From contig NZ_JAGWDK010000011.1 of NCBI RefSeq assembly GCF_018398875.1, positions 1 to 64,000 on the forward strand: 64,000 nucleotides of DNA, read 5' to 3'. A program made the translations under genes and the position numbers. Shown here piece after piece: positions 17,086 to 24,499 of the stretch. Source of the stretch: Bradyrhizobium sp. sGM-13. Lineage in GTDB: Bacteria; Pseudomonadota; Alphaproteobacteria; Rhizobiales; Xanthobacteraceae. The number at the start of each line of letters is the position of its first letter. Position 1 is the stretch's first letter. Under the pieces are notes generated by a model, which did no database searches, was not told the DNA's origin, and saw only the letters and a list, made by a program, of their open reading frames with translations.

Positions 17086-17283
17086 ATGAAGAAATTCGTC
17101 CAGCTCGCAACTGGTTTGTTTCTCGCACTGGGAAGCGCGGCGATCGTGGCCTACGCGATGGCGCACCTCGCGCAACATAGCCTGGGCTTGCCCCGATCCA
17201 TACTTCGAGAGCAGGCGCTGATCTTCGCGGCTATTCTCTTTGGCCTTGTCACGATCGAGTTCCTCGCAAGCCGAGAGAAATAG
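17086..17283 (+). CDS. Small two-helix membrane protein (copy 1 of a tandem pair)
   Basis: The 65-residue product has two predicted transmembrane segments (LATGLFLALGSAAIVAYAMA and QALIFAAILFGLVTIEFLA), separated by HLAQHSLGLPRSILREQALI. The linker matches the next gene (HxxLGxPxxxLRxxALI), so the two are tandem paralogues. I know no function. The ATG at 17086 begins MKKFVQ. The stop is 14 bp before the next start, indicating an operon. Confidence 0.7.
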   Translation: MKKFVQLATGLFLALGSAAIVAYAMAHLAQHSLGLPRSILREQALIFAAILFGLVTIEFLASREK

Positions 17284-17297
17284 CAGGGTAGCCGACG

Positions 17298-17498
17298 ATG
17301 AGGATCATAGACCTGGCTGTTGCCGTCATCTTCTTTATCGCAAGTGCCGGCGTGACCGCACTCCTGATGGCCGTGTTCATTCACTACGGATTGGGCGTCC
17401 CGCCGGCGGCATTGAGGACGAATGCCCTCATCTCGGCCGGCGCCCTCAGCGTCGTGCTCCTGGTAGCGATGGCGGGGGCGCACGAGAGCGAGGACTAG
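17298..17498 (+). CDS. Small two-helix membrane protein (copy 2 of a tandem pair)
   Basis: 66 residues with two hydrophobic segments (LAVAVIFFIASAGVTALLMA and ISAGALSVVLLVAMAGA) and a linker IHYGLGVPPAALRTNALI that mirrors the upstream gene. The tail is acidic (HESED) where copy 1 ends in a charged REK. Its ATG follows GTAGCCGACG and the upstream stop by 14 bp. Function unknown; probably a small inner-membrane protein. Confidence 0.7.
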   Translation: MRIIDLAVAVIFFIASAGVTALLMAVFIHYGLGVPPAALRTNALISAGALSVVLLVAMAGAHESED

Positions 17499-17544
17499 TT
17501 CGCAAACAATCACGATCTGGGTGCTGCAGGGAACGGGGGCTGGA

Positions 17545-17751
17545 ATGTTCGGTGGCAGGACAATCGATAATCGACCTTTGGCGTATTGCGCTCCTTGCTC
17601 GGAAAGGACGCCGCACCGATACGAACGATGGGGCGTCAACGGACGTCTCACATCGAAAGCCATCTGCCTGGTCTGCAACAATGATTCGCGCGGCGGCGCG
17701 GGTCACACCAGCGCCACCGAAATCGCATCCGCAAAAGCAGGCATAGTGTGA
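17545..17751 (+). CDS. Small CxxC-pair protein, putative zinc-binding
   Basis: The 68-residue product has two cysteine pairs, AYCAPCSE near residue 15 and AICLVCNN near residue 41, spaced like a small zinc ribbon. Between them is RTPHRYERWGVNGRLTSK. The start ATG has GGGGG 5-9 nt upstream. No named family is recognised. It could be a small regulatory or chaperone-like zinc protein. Confidence rests on the motif and the ribosome binding site. Confidence 0.55.
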   Translation: MFGGRTIDNRPLAYCAPCSERTPHRYERWGVNGRLTSKAICLVCNNDSRGGAGHTSATEIASAKAGIV

Positions 17752-17765
17752 GCATCATTGCCATT

Positions 17766-17783
17766 GACAGGTTTTTCCTGACG
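17766..17783. promoter_or_regulatory. 18-bp inverted repeat, copy 1 (G[AT]CAGG-N5-CCTGACG)
   Basis: GACAGGTTTTTCCTGACG. It is 54 bp upstream of the start at 17838. Near-identical copies lie at 19373-19390 and 22282-22299, upstream of the BA14K gene and the histidine kinase operon. It is probably a regulator binding site shared by these units. Confidence 0.5.
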
Positions 17784-17837
17784 CGCCGGCGCAAGATTGC
17801 ATTCTAGGATGGCGATCATTCGTGGGGCACGTGCACA

Positions 17838-18092
17838 ATGGGACGAGGAGCAGGAAGGGTGGGTCGAACCAAACACAAATTGATCAAGCTGTCTCGGGCC
17901 GAGCTGCTGCATGAGCGGGCCGTCTTCTGCAAGCGTCTGGCGATTGGCGCGGCCGATCCAGGATTTGCCGAAAAACTTCAGATACTGGTCGACGAATATG
18001 AGGCCGAGGCCGCGCAGGCAGCATTGCAAGCCAGCCCGCAGCCTGGATTCGGCGAGGCCCTCAACACCCGGCCGCAGCATCAGACAGGTTGA
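17838..18092 (+). CDS. Small hypothetical protein, 84 residues
   Basis: No named domain recognised. After a basic start (MGRGAGRVGRTKHK) the core reads IKLSRAELLHERAVFCKRLA and GFAEKLQILVDEYEAEAAQA, two charged amphipathic helices that look like a real conserved soluble protein, followed by a Pro/Gln-rich tail. The start lacks a strong Shine-Dalgarno (GGGG lies 13 nt upstream), so a downstream start is possible. The 18-bp inverted repeat lies 54 bp before it. Confidence 0.55.
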   Translation: MGRGAGRVGRTKHKLIKLSRAELLHERAVFCKRLAIGAADPGFAEKLQILVDEYEAEAAQAALQASPQPGFGEALNTRPQHQTG

Positions 18093-18165
18093 CGGATTGC
18101 AGTATATGCGGCGTGGCGGCGATATCGCCACTCGGAGAGTCTCTGGTTCGGTGATTCCGGCATCC

Positions 18166-18179
18166 GTGTCGATCGACAC
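18166..18179. promoter_or_regulatory. 14-bp perfect palindrome upstream of the wHTH-like gene
   Basis: GTGTCGATCGACAC, 18 bp before the ATG at 18198. Perfect symmetry at this position suggests an operator, possibly for the adjacent small winged-helix-like protein itself. It is inference from position only. Confidence 0.35.
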
Positions 18180-18197
18180 ACAACATCAGCCCACGGC

Positions 18198-18572
18198 ATG
18201 GCAACGCGATACGTTCCCGACGACGTGCGGGACTTCATATTGAAGCACATCGCTTCGGTGGCGCAGATCGAGGCGCTGCTTCTGATCTGGTCCAGCCCGG
18301 AAGAGCGATGGGGACTGCGCCAGATTGCGGCCCGCATCCATGCCAGCGACACGGAAACCGAAAGCGCGCTGGCCGGGCTTTGCACTGACGGGCTACTGGT
18401 TTGCGAGGCTGGAGTCTTCAAGTTGAGAACCTCAGCGGAAAACGCCGAGATGATCCGAAGGCTTCAGGAAGTCTACGCCCGCTACCTTGTTGCGGTGACT
18501 GACGTCATCCATGGCAAATCGCGCGACATGTTCCGGGCCGCCGATGCGTCCGGACCTGGAAAGGACCAATGA
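18198..18572 (+). CDS. Small winged-helix-like hypothetical protein
   Basis: The 124-residue product looks like a winged-helix fold: IASVAQIEALLLIWSSPEER, then WGLRQIAARIHASDTETESA, LAGLCTDGLLVCEAGVFKLR, then a long C-terminal helix. The spacing of helix-helix-recognition helix-wing (QIAARIHASDTETESALAGLCTDGLL) resembles transcription regulators such as MarR or RQC-like domains, but I cannot name a family. It overlaps the next gene by 4 bp (ATGA), so the two are translationally coupled. A perfect palindrome precedes it. Confidence 0.6.
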   Translation: MATRYVPDDVRDFILKHIASVAQIEALLLIWSSPEERWGLRQIAARIHASDTETESALAGLCTDGLLVCEAGVFKLRTSAENAEMIRRLQEVYARYLVAVTDVIHGKSRDMFRAADASGPGKDQ

Positions 18573-18838
18573 AGGTGCGAAGGATTCCCTGCAAGATGGC
18601 AGGCTGGAGTGCGTTCCTGACGGCTTTGTTCATGGTCCAGCCGTGCATGGCCCAGAAGCTTCATTCTTACGAACCGCTGATGATGGATCCATACTCCACC
18701 ATCTACGTCGATGACGGCTCCTGTTCGGCTGGCAAGGTCTTGAAGGTGCAGGGCGCAGCGAAGAATCATCGCCGGAAAAAGAGCTGCGTGCCGCTGAGTG
18801 ATCTGCAGCCCGGCACGCGCTCAGAATCGGCGAAGTAG
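18569..18838 (+). CDS. Small exported protein (DUF6719-like)
   Basis: The 89-residue product has a signal peptide (MKVRRIPCKMAGWSAFLTAL, FMVQPCMAQ, cleavage near residue 28). A short mature domain follows: PYSTIYVDDGSCSAGKVLKV and RKKSCVPLSDL, with two cysteines in the DGSC...KSCVPL arrangement I associate with a small secreted Bradyrhizobium family. It is coupled to the upstream gene by a 4-bp overlap. Function unknown. Confidence 0.6.
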   Translation: MKVRRIPCKMAGWSAFLTALFMVQPCMAQKLHSYEPLMMDPYSTIYVDDGSCSAGKVLKVQGAAKNHRRKKSCVPLSDLQPGTRSESAK

Positions 18839-18918
18839 CCCAGCGGCAGGGCAAAGCCGTCGTCCCGGCTTCGAACGCCATGGGCCGCGGACCTTCATCC
18901 GCGGCCCCAGGACCTGTC

Positions 18919-19305
18919 CTATGGGCAGGGATGCCGATAGCCGTCGTATCCGAGATAAGTGCCGGATGCTGGATCATAGGAGCGGTATCGTTGCGCGCAG
19001 TAGGCGACCGCATCATTTGCCCGGGCCTGACTATTGGCGATGGCGCCTCCGATAATAGCGCCAGCGGCCAGTCCGCCGAGCACAGCCGCGCCGGTGCCGT
19101 GGTGGCGTCGATGCCAGCCGTGGCGGTGGTAGTACGGCCCACGATGCCAGCGGCGGTACTGCACGGCCTCGACCGGCGGAACCGATGCGGCCAGCCGCTC
19201 TGCCCCGGCCACCGCCATCGTCGGCGACGCCCCGGCCGGCTGGAGCGGGATCAAGGGCGATATTCCGAGCACAATTGCTGCCGAGACAATTTTCCACGAT
19301 TTCAT
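18919..19305 (-). CDS. BA14K family exported protein
   Basis: The 128-residue product carries a signal peptide (KSWKIVSAAIVLGISPLIPL, cleavage after about residue 26), a His/Tyr/Arg/Trp-rich middle (RRWHRGPYYHRHGWHRRHHG), a Gly-rich hydrophobic segment (GAAVLGGLAAGAIIGGAIA), and the BA14K C-terminal signature VAYCAQRYRSYDPASGTYLG...GYRHPC. BA14K was described in Brucella as an immunoreactive, lectin-like surface protein. Here the gene stands alone on the minus strand next to the two-component genes, with the 18-bp inverted repeat 68 bp upstream. Confidence 0.85.
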   Translation of the reverse strand: MKSWKIVSAAIVLGISPLIPLQPAGASPTMAVAGAERLAASVPPVEAVQYRRWHRGPYYHRHGWHRRHHGTGAAVLGGLAAGAIIGGAIANSQARANDAVAYCAQRYRSYDPASGTYLGYDGYRHPCP

Positions 19306-19372
19306 CTGATTGCTCCTGTTCTGCGCTCTTGTCCAAGCTGGACCGACAACGCGTCCGTCGCCGTATCGTTCT

Positions 19373-19390
19373 GACAGGTTAATCCTGACG
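19373..19390. promoter_or_regulatory. 18-bp inverted repeat, copy 2
   Basis: GACAGGTTAATCCTGACG, between the 3' end of the response regulator gene and the BA14K gene, 68 bp upstream of the BA14K ATG. See copies at 17766 and 22282. Confidence 0.5.
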
Positions 19391-19432
19391 CTAGACGTGC
19401 CGCGGAATAGGAATTGGTATTTGCCATGGCGC

Positions 19433-20086
19433 TCAGTTCGGAGCAGCGAGCCAGCCCCGCCTGATGCCGTAGCGGACGATATCCGCGCGGCTATGCAGGC
19501 CCTTCTTTTCGGATGCTCGCGCCTTGTAGGTTTCGACGCTTTTGACGCTCACCTCCAACTCGCCGGCGATTTGCTTGTTGCTGAACCCTTGAGCGACCAG
19601 CTTGAGCACATCCTCTTCGCGCCGGCTGAGTTCGCCGCCATCGCCGTTATCGGCGGACGTCGGTTCGGGAGCGCTCGTTGACGCCTTGTCGGCGATAGCG
19701 GGATCGAGGTAGATGACGCCCTCGTTGACGGCCCTGATCGCGCGAAGCAGTTCGTCTGCGGCGGATCGCTTCAAGAGATATCCCCGTGCGCCAGCCTCGA
19801 GAGCCGGATGAATATAGGCGCGGTCTTCATGCACGGTCAGCGCTATGATCTTTACCGCCGGGCATCGCTTGCTCAGCCGGCGCGCGAGTTCCAGGCCGCT
19901 GATGTCGGGCAGCGAAAGGTCGATCACCGCAATGTCCGGGGAGCATTCGCAAATCGCCTTCAGCCCCGTTGTCCCCGTATTCGCCTCGCCGACGAGTTCG
20001 ACCTCGGGCATGCCCTGCAGCAGCGCGCGTATGCCGGCGAGCACGACCGGATGGTCATCCACGAGCGCAATCCGAATGGGCGTCAT
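19433..20086 (-). CDS. NarL/FixJ-family response regulator
   Basis: The 217-residue product has a receiver domain (IRIALVDDHPVVLAGIRALL; phosphoacceptor Asp56 in DIAVIDLSLPD; Thr in IIALTVHED; Lys in YLLKRSA) and a LuxR-type HTH (GGELSRREEDVLKLVAQGFS, NKQIAGELEVSVKSVETYKA). It overlaps the histidine kinase gene by 4 bp and is certainly its partner. Targets are not known, but three copies of an 18-bp inverted repeat near this operon are candidates for its binding site. Confidence 0.93.
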   Translation of the reverse strand: MTPIRIALVDDHPVVLAGIRALLQGMPEVELVGEANTGTTGLKAICECSPDIAVIDLSLPDISGLELARRLSKRCPAVKIIALTVHEDRAYIHPALEAGARGYLLKRSAADELLRAIRAVNEGVIYLDPAIADKASTSAPEPTSADNGDGGELSRREEDVLKLVAQGFSNKQIAGELEVSVKSVETYKARASEKKGLHSRADIVRYGIRRGWLAAPN

Positions 20087-22176
20087 GCGCCGGTCTCCTG
20101 CACTTCCCTCTCCTGCACTTCGAGCGGGATCTGGACAAAGATGGTGCTGCCTTTTCCCGGCGCGGATTCCACCGCGATCGTGCCGCCGAGCAGCGCGACG
20201 CGCTCCTTCATGCCGGAGAGGCCAAGTCCGGACGGTTGATCTCCGCCCATCGCATTGCGGCTGACGCTTTCCGGATCGAAGCCAACGCCGTCATCCTCGA
20301 GAACGAGCGCCAGCCCGTCCGATTTCTTCTCGAGCACGATACTGACCTTGCTGGCGCTGGCGTGCTTCAGGACGTTGGTCAATCCCTCCTGGACCAATCG
20401 ATACAGCACCGCCGCGACATCGGGAGGCAGCGAACTATCCCGCCCGAACGTCTGGATATCGATACGAATGCCATAACGCTCCTGCCACTCCGCGACGTAG
20501 GCTTCGATCGCTCTGAAGAGTCCGAGGTCGTCGATGGCGGTCGGCCGCAGATCCGACGCGGTGCGGTGAATGTCCCGGCCGATCTGCGCAGCAAGCTGCT
20601 CCAGCCATCGCACCTGCTCGGTCGCTGCTTCCGTATTGCCGCCTCTTGCCAATCCCTGTTCGAGCGCCTTCAGCCCGAGCGACAATCCCGTCACCGTCTG
20701 GCCGATCTGATCGTGCAGTTCTCGCGAAATCCGGCGCTGCTCTTCTTCCTGGGCCGAAGCCAGGCGACGAAGCAAGTGAGAACGCTCGGCCTCCGCGCGC
20801 TTGAGGATATCGATGTCGGCGAGCACGCCGTGAATCACGTGACGCCGGTTGGGCGGACCTTCCGCCCTGCCTGCGGCACGTAACCAGTATTCGCCGCGAT
20901 CGTCGGATTGAACCGGAAATTCGACGCTGCCCGATTTGCCGCTTTCGAGGCAAGCGCCGCCGAACGAGGCCAGAGCCGCGCGGTGCGGCGGTTCGAGCAA
21001 CGCAAAGATCCGGTCCGCGGACCATCTGGTTTCGCCCGATCGGTCGCTCGGCAAACCCAGCAATGCGCCAAAGCGGCTGCAACCGCTGAACTCGTTTGCG
21101 GTCAGATCCCAGCGCCAGGTACCGAGTTCGGCGGCATCGATGGCGAGCGCGCCGCGTTTTTCGCTGTCCAGCAGCGCTGCGGCCGACTGAAGCGCCTCCA
21201 TGCGACGCCGTTGCGCGATCTCGCGGGCGATCACCAGTCCAAGCGCGATGGCGAGCCCGACACTCGCCGCCGTTCCTCCGACCAGCAGCCGCAACGAGCG
21301 AGACACGGGAGCGTTCAGTTCAGCGACGGGAACACCCACGTGGACCGACCATCCTTCGGTGCCCACCAAGCCGCGATGGACGGTTTCGACATCTATTCCC
21401 TCCCGCGTCTGGGTGCGCAGCGAATTCGAGCCGCCGCGGGCAATGGCTTCCTGCACCGCAGGCGTCTTCGCGCTTGCACTGACGGCTCTGGCATCAGGCG
21501 TTCGCGCGACAATCTCGTCCTTGGCGTCAATGACGGTGCCGGCCCATCCAGCGGGCAGACCGGCCTGACCAAGAATGGTGCCGATCTGATCGGGCAACAG
21601 TCCGACGGTCAGGACGTAGCGAAGTTCGCCCTCTCGAATAACCGGCACACGCAGTGCCACGAGCCGCTTGCCGATGGAGGCCTGGTACGGCCCCAGCCCG
21701 CCAAGGACTGGCTTACGTGTGCGGAGCACGGCGTCGAAGCTTTCGCTGTCGGTCACAGGCCCAAGCGGCGCGCCGAGCGGCCGCAATACGTTGAGAACCT
21801 GTTCCCGGTCAGGCTTGGTCAGGAAGGCAGTCTCCCACAGCGGACGCGCGGCGACTATACGTTTCGCCTCGCGATAGAAGTCGCTCAAGTTGCCATCATC
21901 CAGCGCGGCCGAGCTAGCAAGCGTCTCCGCGACCTGTATTTCGTGGGAAATCTCGCTCTCGATCCGGTGCGCCACTTGCGTCAGCGCCTCGGTGGCAGCT
22001 TGGCGGGCGTAGCTTCGTTCCTGGTCGGCGGTGATATAGGCCATCCATCCCCCGAGCAGCAGGACCGGAATGGCAGCCGTCAGAACCAGCGCGGTGAAGA
22101 GCCAAACGGCTTCCTTGCTTCGGCCCGAACCGGAGGAGAGCTTGTTACTTAACTCCGCGATCATGGATGCGCGCAT
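20083..22176 (-). CDS. Membrane sensor histidine kinase with Cache and PAS-like regions (HisKA_3)
   Basis: The 697-residue kinase has a first membrane helix (VLTAAIPVLLLGGWMAYI, about residues 31-48), a ~240-residue periplasmic Cache-like sensor, and a second helix (LLVGGTAASVGLAIALGLVI, ~295-315). A PAS-like region follows (GTWRWDLTANEFSGCSRFGA; RGEYWLRAAGR), then the HisKA_3 phosphoacceptor helix (RRISRELHDQIGQTVTGLSL) and a HATPase_c domain (VQEGLTNVLKHASASKVSIV; LEDDGVGFD; GLGLSGMKERVALLGG). The ligand is unknown. Its ATG is 105 bp from copy 3 of the 18-bp inverted repeat, so the operon may be autoregulated. Confidence 0.92.
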   Translation of the reverse strand: MRASMIAELSNKLSSGSGRSKEAVWLFTALVLTAAIPVLLLGGWMAYITADQERSYARQAATEALTQVAHRIESEISHEIQVAETLASSAALDDGNLSDFYREAKRIVAARPLWETAFLTKPDREQVLNVLRPLGAPLGPVTDSESFDAVLRTRKPVLGGLGPYQASIGKRLVALRVPVIREGELRYVLTVGLLPDQIGTILGQAGLPAGWAGTVIDAKDEIVARTPDARAVSASAKTPAVQEAIARGGSNSLRTQTREGIDVETVHRGLVGTEGWSVHVGVPVAELNAPVSRSLRLLVGGTAASVGLAIALGLVIAREIAQRRRMEALQSAAALLDSEKRGALAIDAAELGTWRWDLTANEFSGCSRFGALLGLPSDRSGETRWSADRIFALLEPPHRAALASFGGACLESGKSGSVEFPVQSDDRGEYWLRAAGRAEGPPNRRHVIHGVLADIDILKRAEAERSHLLRRLASAQEEEQRRISRELHDQIGQTVTGLSLGLKALEQGLARGGNTEAATEQVRWLEQLAAQIGRDIHRTASDLRPTAIDDLGLFRAIEAYVAEWQERYGIRIDIQTFGRDSSLPPDVAAVLYRLVQEGLTNVLKHASASKVSIVLEKKSDGLALVLEDDGVGFDPESVSRNAMGGDQPSGLGLSGMKERVALLGGTIAVESAPGKGSTIFVQIPLEVQEREVQETGA

Positions 22177-22281
22177 GTTGGTTCGCCGGCGAAAACTGAC
22201 AACGCCGAGGCTCCTTTACGTTGCATTCCCCGATCGGACCAGCCTGACATTCGTCTGCCAAGCGTCAACTTGACGGCCGAG

Positions 22282-22299
22282 GTCAGGTAATTCCTGACG
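22282..22299. promoter_or_regulatory. 18-bp inverted repeat, copy 3
   Basis: GTCAGGTAATTCCTGACG, the most symmetric copy (6-bp perfect arms, 5-bp spacer), 106 bp upstream of the histidine kinase start. See copies at 17766 and 19373. Confidence 0.55.
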
Positions 22300-22339
22300 T
22301 TCAACGGCGGAACGAACATCGGAGCGCCGATGATAGATG

Positions 22340-22377
22340 GTGGGCACGGCGCATGCGCGCCTTTTCCCACCCTACGG
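22340..22377. repeat. Short dispersed repeat (GTGGGCA ... CCCACCCTACGG)
   Basis: GTGGGCACGGCGCATGCGCG followed by CTTTTCCCACCCTACGG. A second copy of the same form lies at 49811-49843. It contains the palindromic core GGCGCATGCGCGCC. It sits between the kinase promoter and the convergent end of the DUF5413-like gene. Confidence 0.6.
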
Positions 22378-22389
22378 AGCACTGCACAC

Positions 22390-22812
22390 TTACGTCGAGT
22401 GCACTGGCTGCGGCTCGTCCACGTATCGGTGCGCGAGCCACGACGACAGCGCCGCAGGCACCATGCCGACGATGCCGTAGAGCAGAAACTGCACCGCGCC
22501 GGTATCCGGTCCGCGCGAACCATAGAGCAGTTCCGACGCAGCAAATCCGATGGCGGCCACGATCAGGATCCGCACCACGTAAGAAATGCGCTTGACGTGA
22601 CAGAGAATGTCGTCGATGGCGCCGATCATCAACGCAGGCACGATGCCGAACAGATAGCTGTATTGCAGCGTCTTGGCGAACGCGCCGAGGAATTTCCCGA
22701 TCTCCGACCAGTTGGTATCGGTCCAGTAGCCCGAGGCCACCGTGGTCGCGAACAGCATCAGGAATCCGCCAACGAAGGGGCCGACGGCTCCGAAGATCAG
22801 ATAGCGTTTCAT
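22390..22812 (-). CDS. Multi-pass membrane protein (DUF5413-like)
   Basis: The 140-residue product has about four hydrophobic segments: YLIFGAVGPFVGGFLMLFAT, then YSYLFGIVPALMIGAIDDIL, then VVRILIVAAIGFAASELLYG, and VQFLLYGIVGMVPAALSSWL. The start MKRYLIFGAVGPFVGGF and the motif GYWTDTNWSEIGKF fit, as I recall, a rhizobial family of unknown function (DUF5413). It has its own promoter region to the right. Confidence 0.65.
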   Translation of the reverse strand: MKRYLIFGAVGPFVGGFLMLFATTVASGYWTDTNWSEIGKFLGAFAKTLQYSYLFGIVPALMIGAIDDILCHVKRISYVVRILIVAAIGFAASELLYGSRGPDTGAVQFLLYGIVGMVPAALSSWLAHRYVDEPQPVHST

Positions 22813-23225
22813 GGAACTGCCTCCTGGCGCTGGTTACCCAATACAGCAGCTCAAGGGCCAAGTAAATTTGTCCGGTCCACCTTCCTGTTGCGCGAATTGC
22901 CGATAGCACCAGCATCTGAATCCGGCTGCGCTGAGGGGCGGATGAATGAATGTTCAGCATATAAAAACGGCTGGACGCAAGCCTGACGCAACTTCCACAC
23001 GCTTTCGGACTTATGCTGATGGGAAAAAATGGCAGACGTGGACGGGAGCCTTCGCCTGTAACGGCCGGTCGGTTGGAAAGTTGTTAGGCCAGTCGGTTCC
23101 CGCTCGCAGATGGCGCTGAGGCCTGCGATGGCGATTGCGAACTCGCCGAGATTTGGAGCGGGCGAAGCGGCATTGCCGCAATGCAAGAACTTTGGAAGAA
23201 CCACAGAACCACAGAGGCGACTTCG
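22813..23225. other. Intergenic region without a recognisable gene
   Basis: About 410 bp between the divergent DUF5413-like and TreT-like genes. It is AT-richer than its flanks around 22960-23030 (ATATAAAAACGG; GGGAAAAAATGG) and probably holds both promoters. I see no tRNA, no coding frame with family similarity, and no convincing EcfG-type (GGAAC...CGTT) promoter, although a stress-controlled TreT would fit one. Confidence 0.5.
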
Positions 23226-24467
23226 ATGTCCACGCTCACTTCCGCCGTGCAACGGTCCACTCTCGGGCTTCATACGCTCGAACAGTACGAGCCGCTCATC
23301 GGCGCTGCGACGGTCGAGCGCATCGCGGCGAAGGCGGATCGGGTGCGCACGATGCGCGTCGCCCATATCAGTTCGACATTCTACGGCGGAGGCGTCACCG
23401 AACTGCTCACGCCGCTCACCCTCATGATGAACGCGACCGGCATCGAAACCGACTGGCATCTTATTCAGGGAACGCCGGGCTTCTTTGGCTGCACGAAGAA
23501 ACTTCACAATACGCTGCAGGGCACCAGCCTGGAATTTTCCGAAGCCGAAAAGACGATCTACGAAGAGGTCGTGTTCGAAAATGCCACGCGGCTTCATCTT
23601 GACGACTGCGACGCAGTCATCGTGCATGATCCTCAGCCTCTGCCGCTCATCACGCATTTTTCCGATCGGGAAATGCCGTGGCTCTGGCAATGTCACGTCG
23701 ATCTGTCGTCGCCGCACGCCTCGGTTTGGGCCTATCTGCGCCAATTCATCGAGCAGTATAACGCAGCTATCTTTTCGCTACCGGAATACGGCCAAAATCT
23801 TCAGGTCGGCCAGCATTTCGTCACCCCGGCGATTGATCCGTTCTCGGCGAAAAACCGGGAGATGTCCGACCGCGAGAGACGAGAATTCCTCGGCAACTAC
23901 AAGATTCCGACAGATCGCCCCTTGGTGACGCAGATTTCCAGGTTCGACCGATGGAAGGACCCGATGGGCGTGATTGAGGCCTTCCGCAAGGCGAGAGAGC
24001 AGGTCGATTGCACGCTCGTGCTCGTCGGCAACAATGCCTCCGACGATCCCGAGGGCGAGAAGATTCTCGAAAACATCGAGAGCGTCGTCGATGAAGGCAT
24101 CATTGTTCTCAGCGTCGACGATCCAACCCTGGTCAACGCGCTGCAGCGCTCTGCCGCCGTGGTCCTGCAGAAGTCGATCCGCGAAGGCTTTGGTCTTACG
24201 GTCGCCGAGGCAATGTGGAAGGGCGCCGCCGTCATCGGCGGCGACGTCGGAGGCATCCGGCACCAGATCAAGGACGGATGGAACGGATTTCTGGTGAACA
24301 CGCCCGATCAGGCGGCCGAAAGAATGGTGCAGCTCCTGAAGCATCCGAGGCTGCGAGAGGAGCTCGGTGCGCGCGCGAAAGAAAGCGTGCGTCAGAACTT
24401 TTTGATGAGCCGATTATTGGAGGATTGGTTCGACCTGCTGTCCAAATACGAACGACCGGTGGTTTGA
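23226..24467 (+). CDS. GT4 glycosyltransferase, trehalose synthase TreT-like
   Basis: The 413-residue protein matches the retaining GT4 enzyme TreT, which makes trehalose from NDP-glucose and glucose, in length and motifs: VRTMRVAHISSTFYGGGVTE near the N-terminus, ETDWHLIQGTPGFFGCTKKL, WQCHVDLSSPHASVW, the sugar-binding TQISRFDRWKDPMGVIEAFR and the EX7E-type REGFGLTVAEAMWKGAAVIG. Trehalose would serve as a compatible solute or stress protectant in the cytosol. The ATG at 23226 follows AGAGGCGAC. The second glycosyltransferase gene starts 32 bp after the stop, so they form an operon. The acceptor could differ. Confidence 0.8.
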   Translation: MSTLTSAVQRSTLGLHTLEQYEPLIGAATVERIAAKADRVRTMRVAHISSTFYGGGVTELLTPLTLMMNATGIETDWHLIQGTPGFFGCTKKLHNTLQGTSLEFSEAEKTIYEEVVFENATRLHLDDCDAVIVHDPQPLPLITHFSDREMPWLWQCHVDLSSPHASVWAYLRQFIEQYNAAIFSLPEYGQNLQVGQHFVTPAIDPFSAKNREMSDRERREFLGNYKIPTDRPLVTQISRFDRWKDPMGVIEAFRKAREQVDCTLVLVGNNASDDPEGEKILENIESVVDEGIIVLSVDDPTLVNALQRSAAVVLQKSIREGFGLTVAEAMWKGAAVIGGDVGGIRHQIKDGWNGFLVNTPDQAAERMVQLLKHPRLREELGARAKESVRQNFLMSRLLEDWFDLLSKYERPVV

Positions 24468-24499
24468 CGGTTTGGTTCGATCTCGATGGTAGAAAGCCG

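Noticed and set aside
22813..23225. EcfG-type general stress promoter before the TreT-like gene
   Set aside because: I could not find GGAAC followed by CGTT at the right spacing; only partial matches such as GGAAA.
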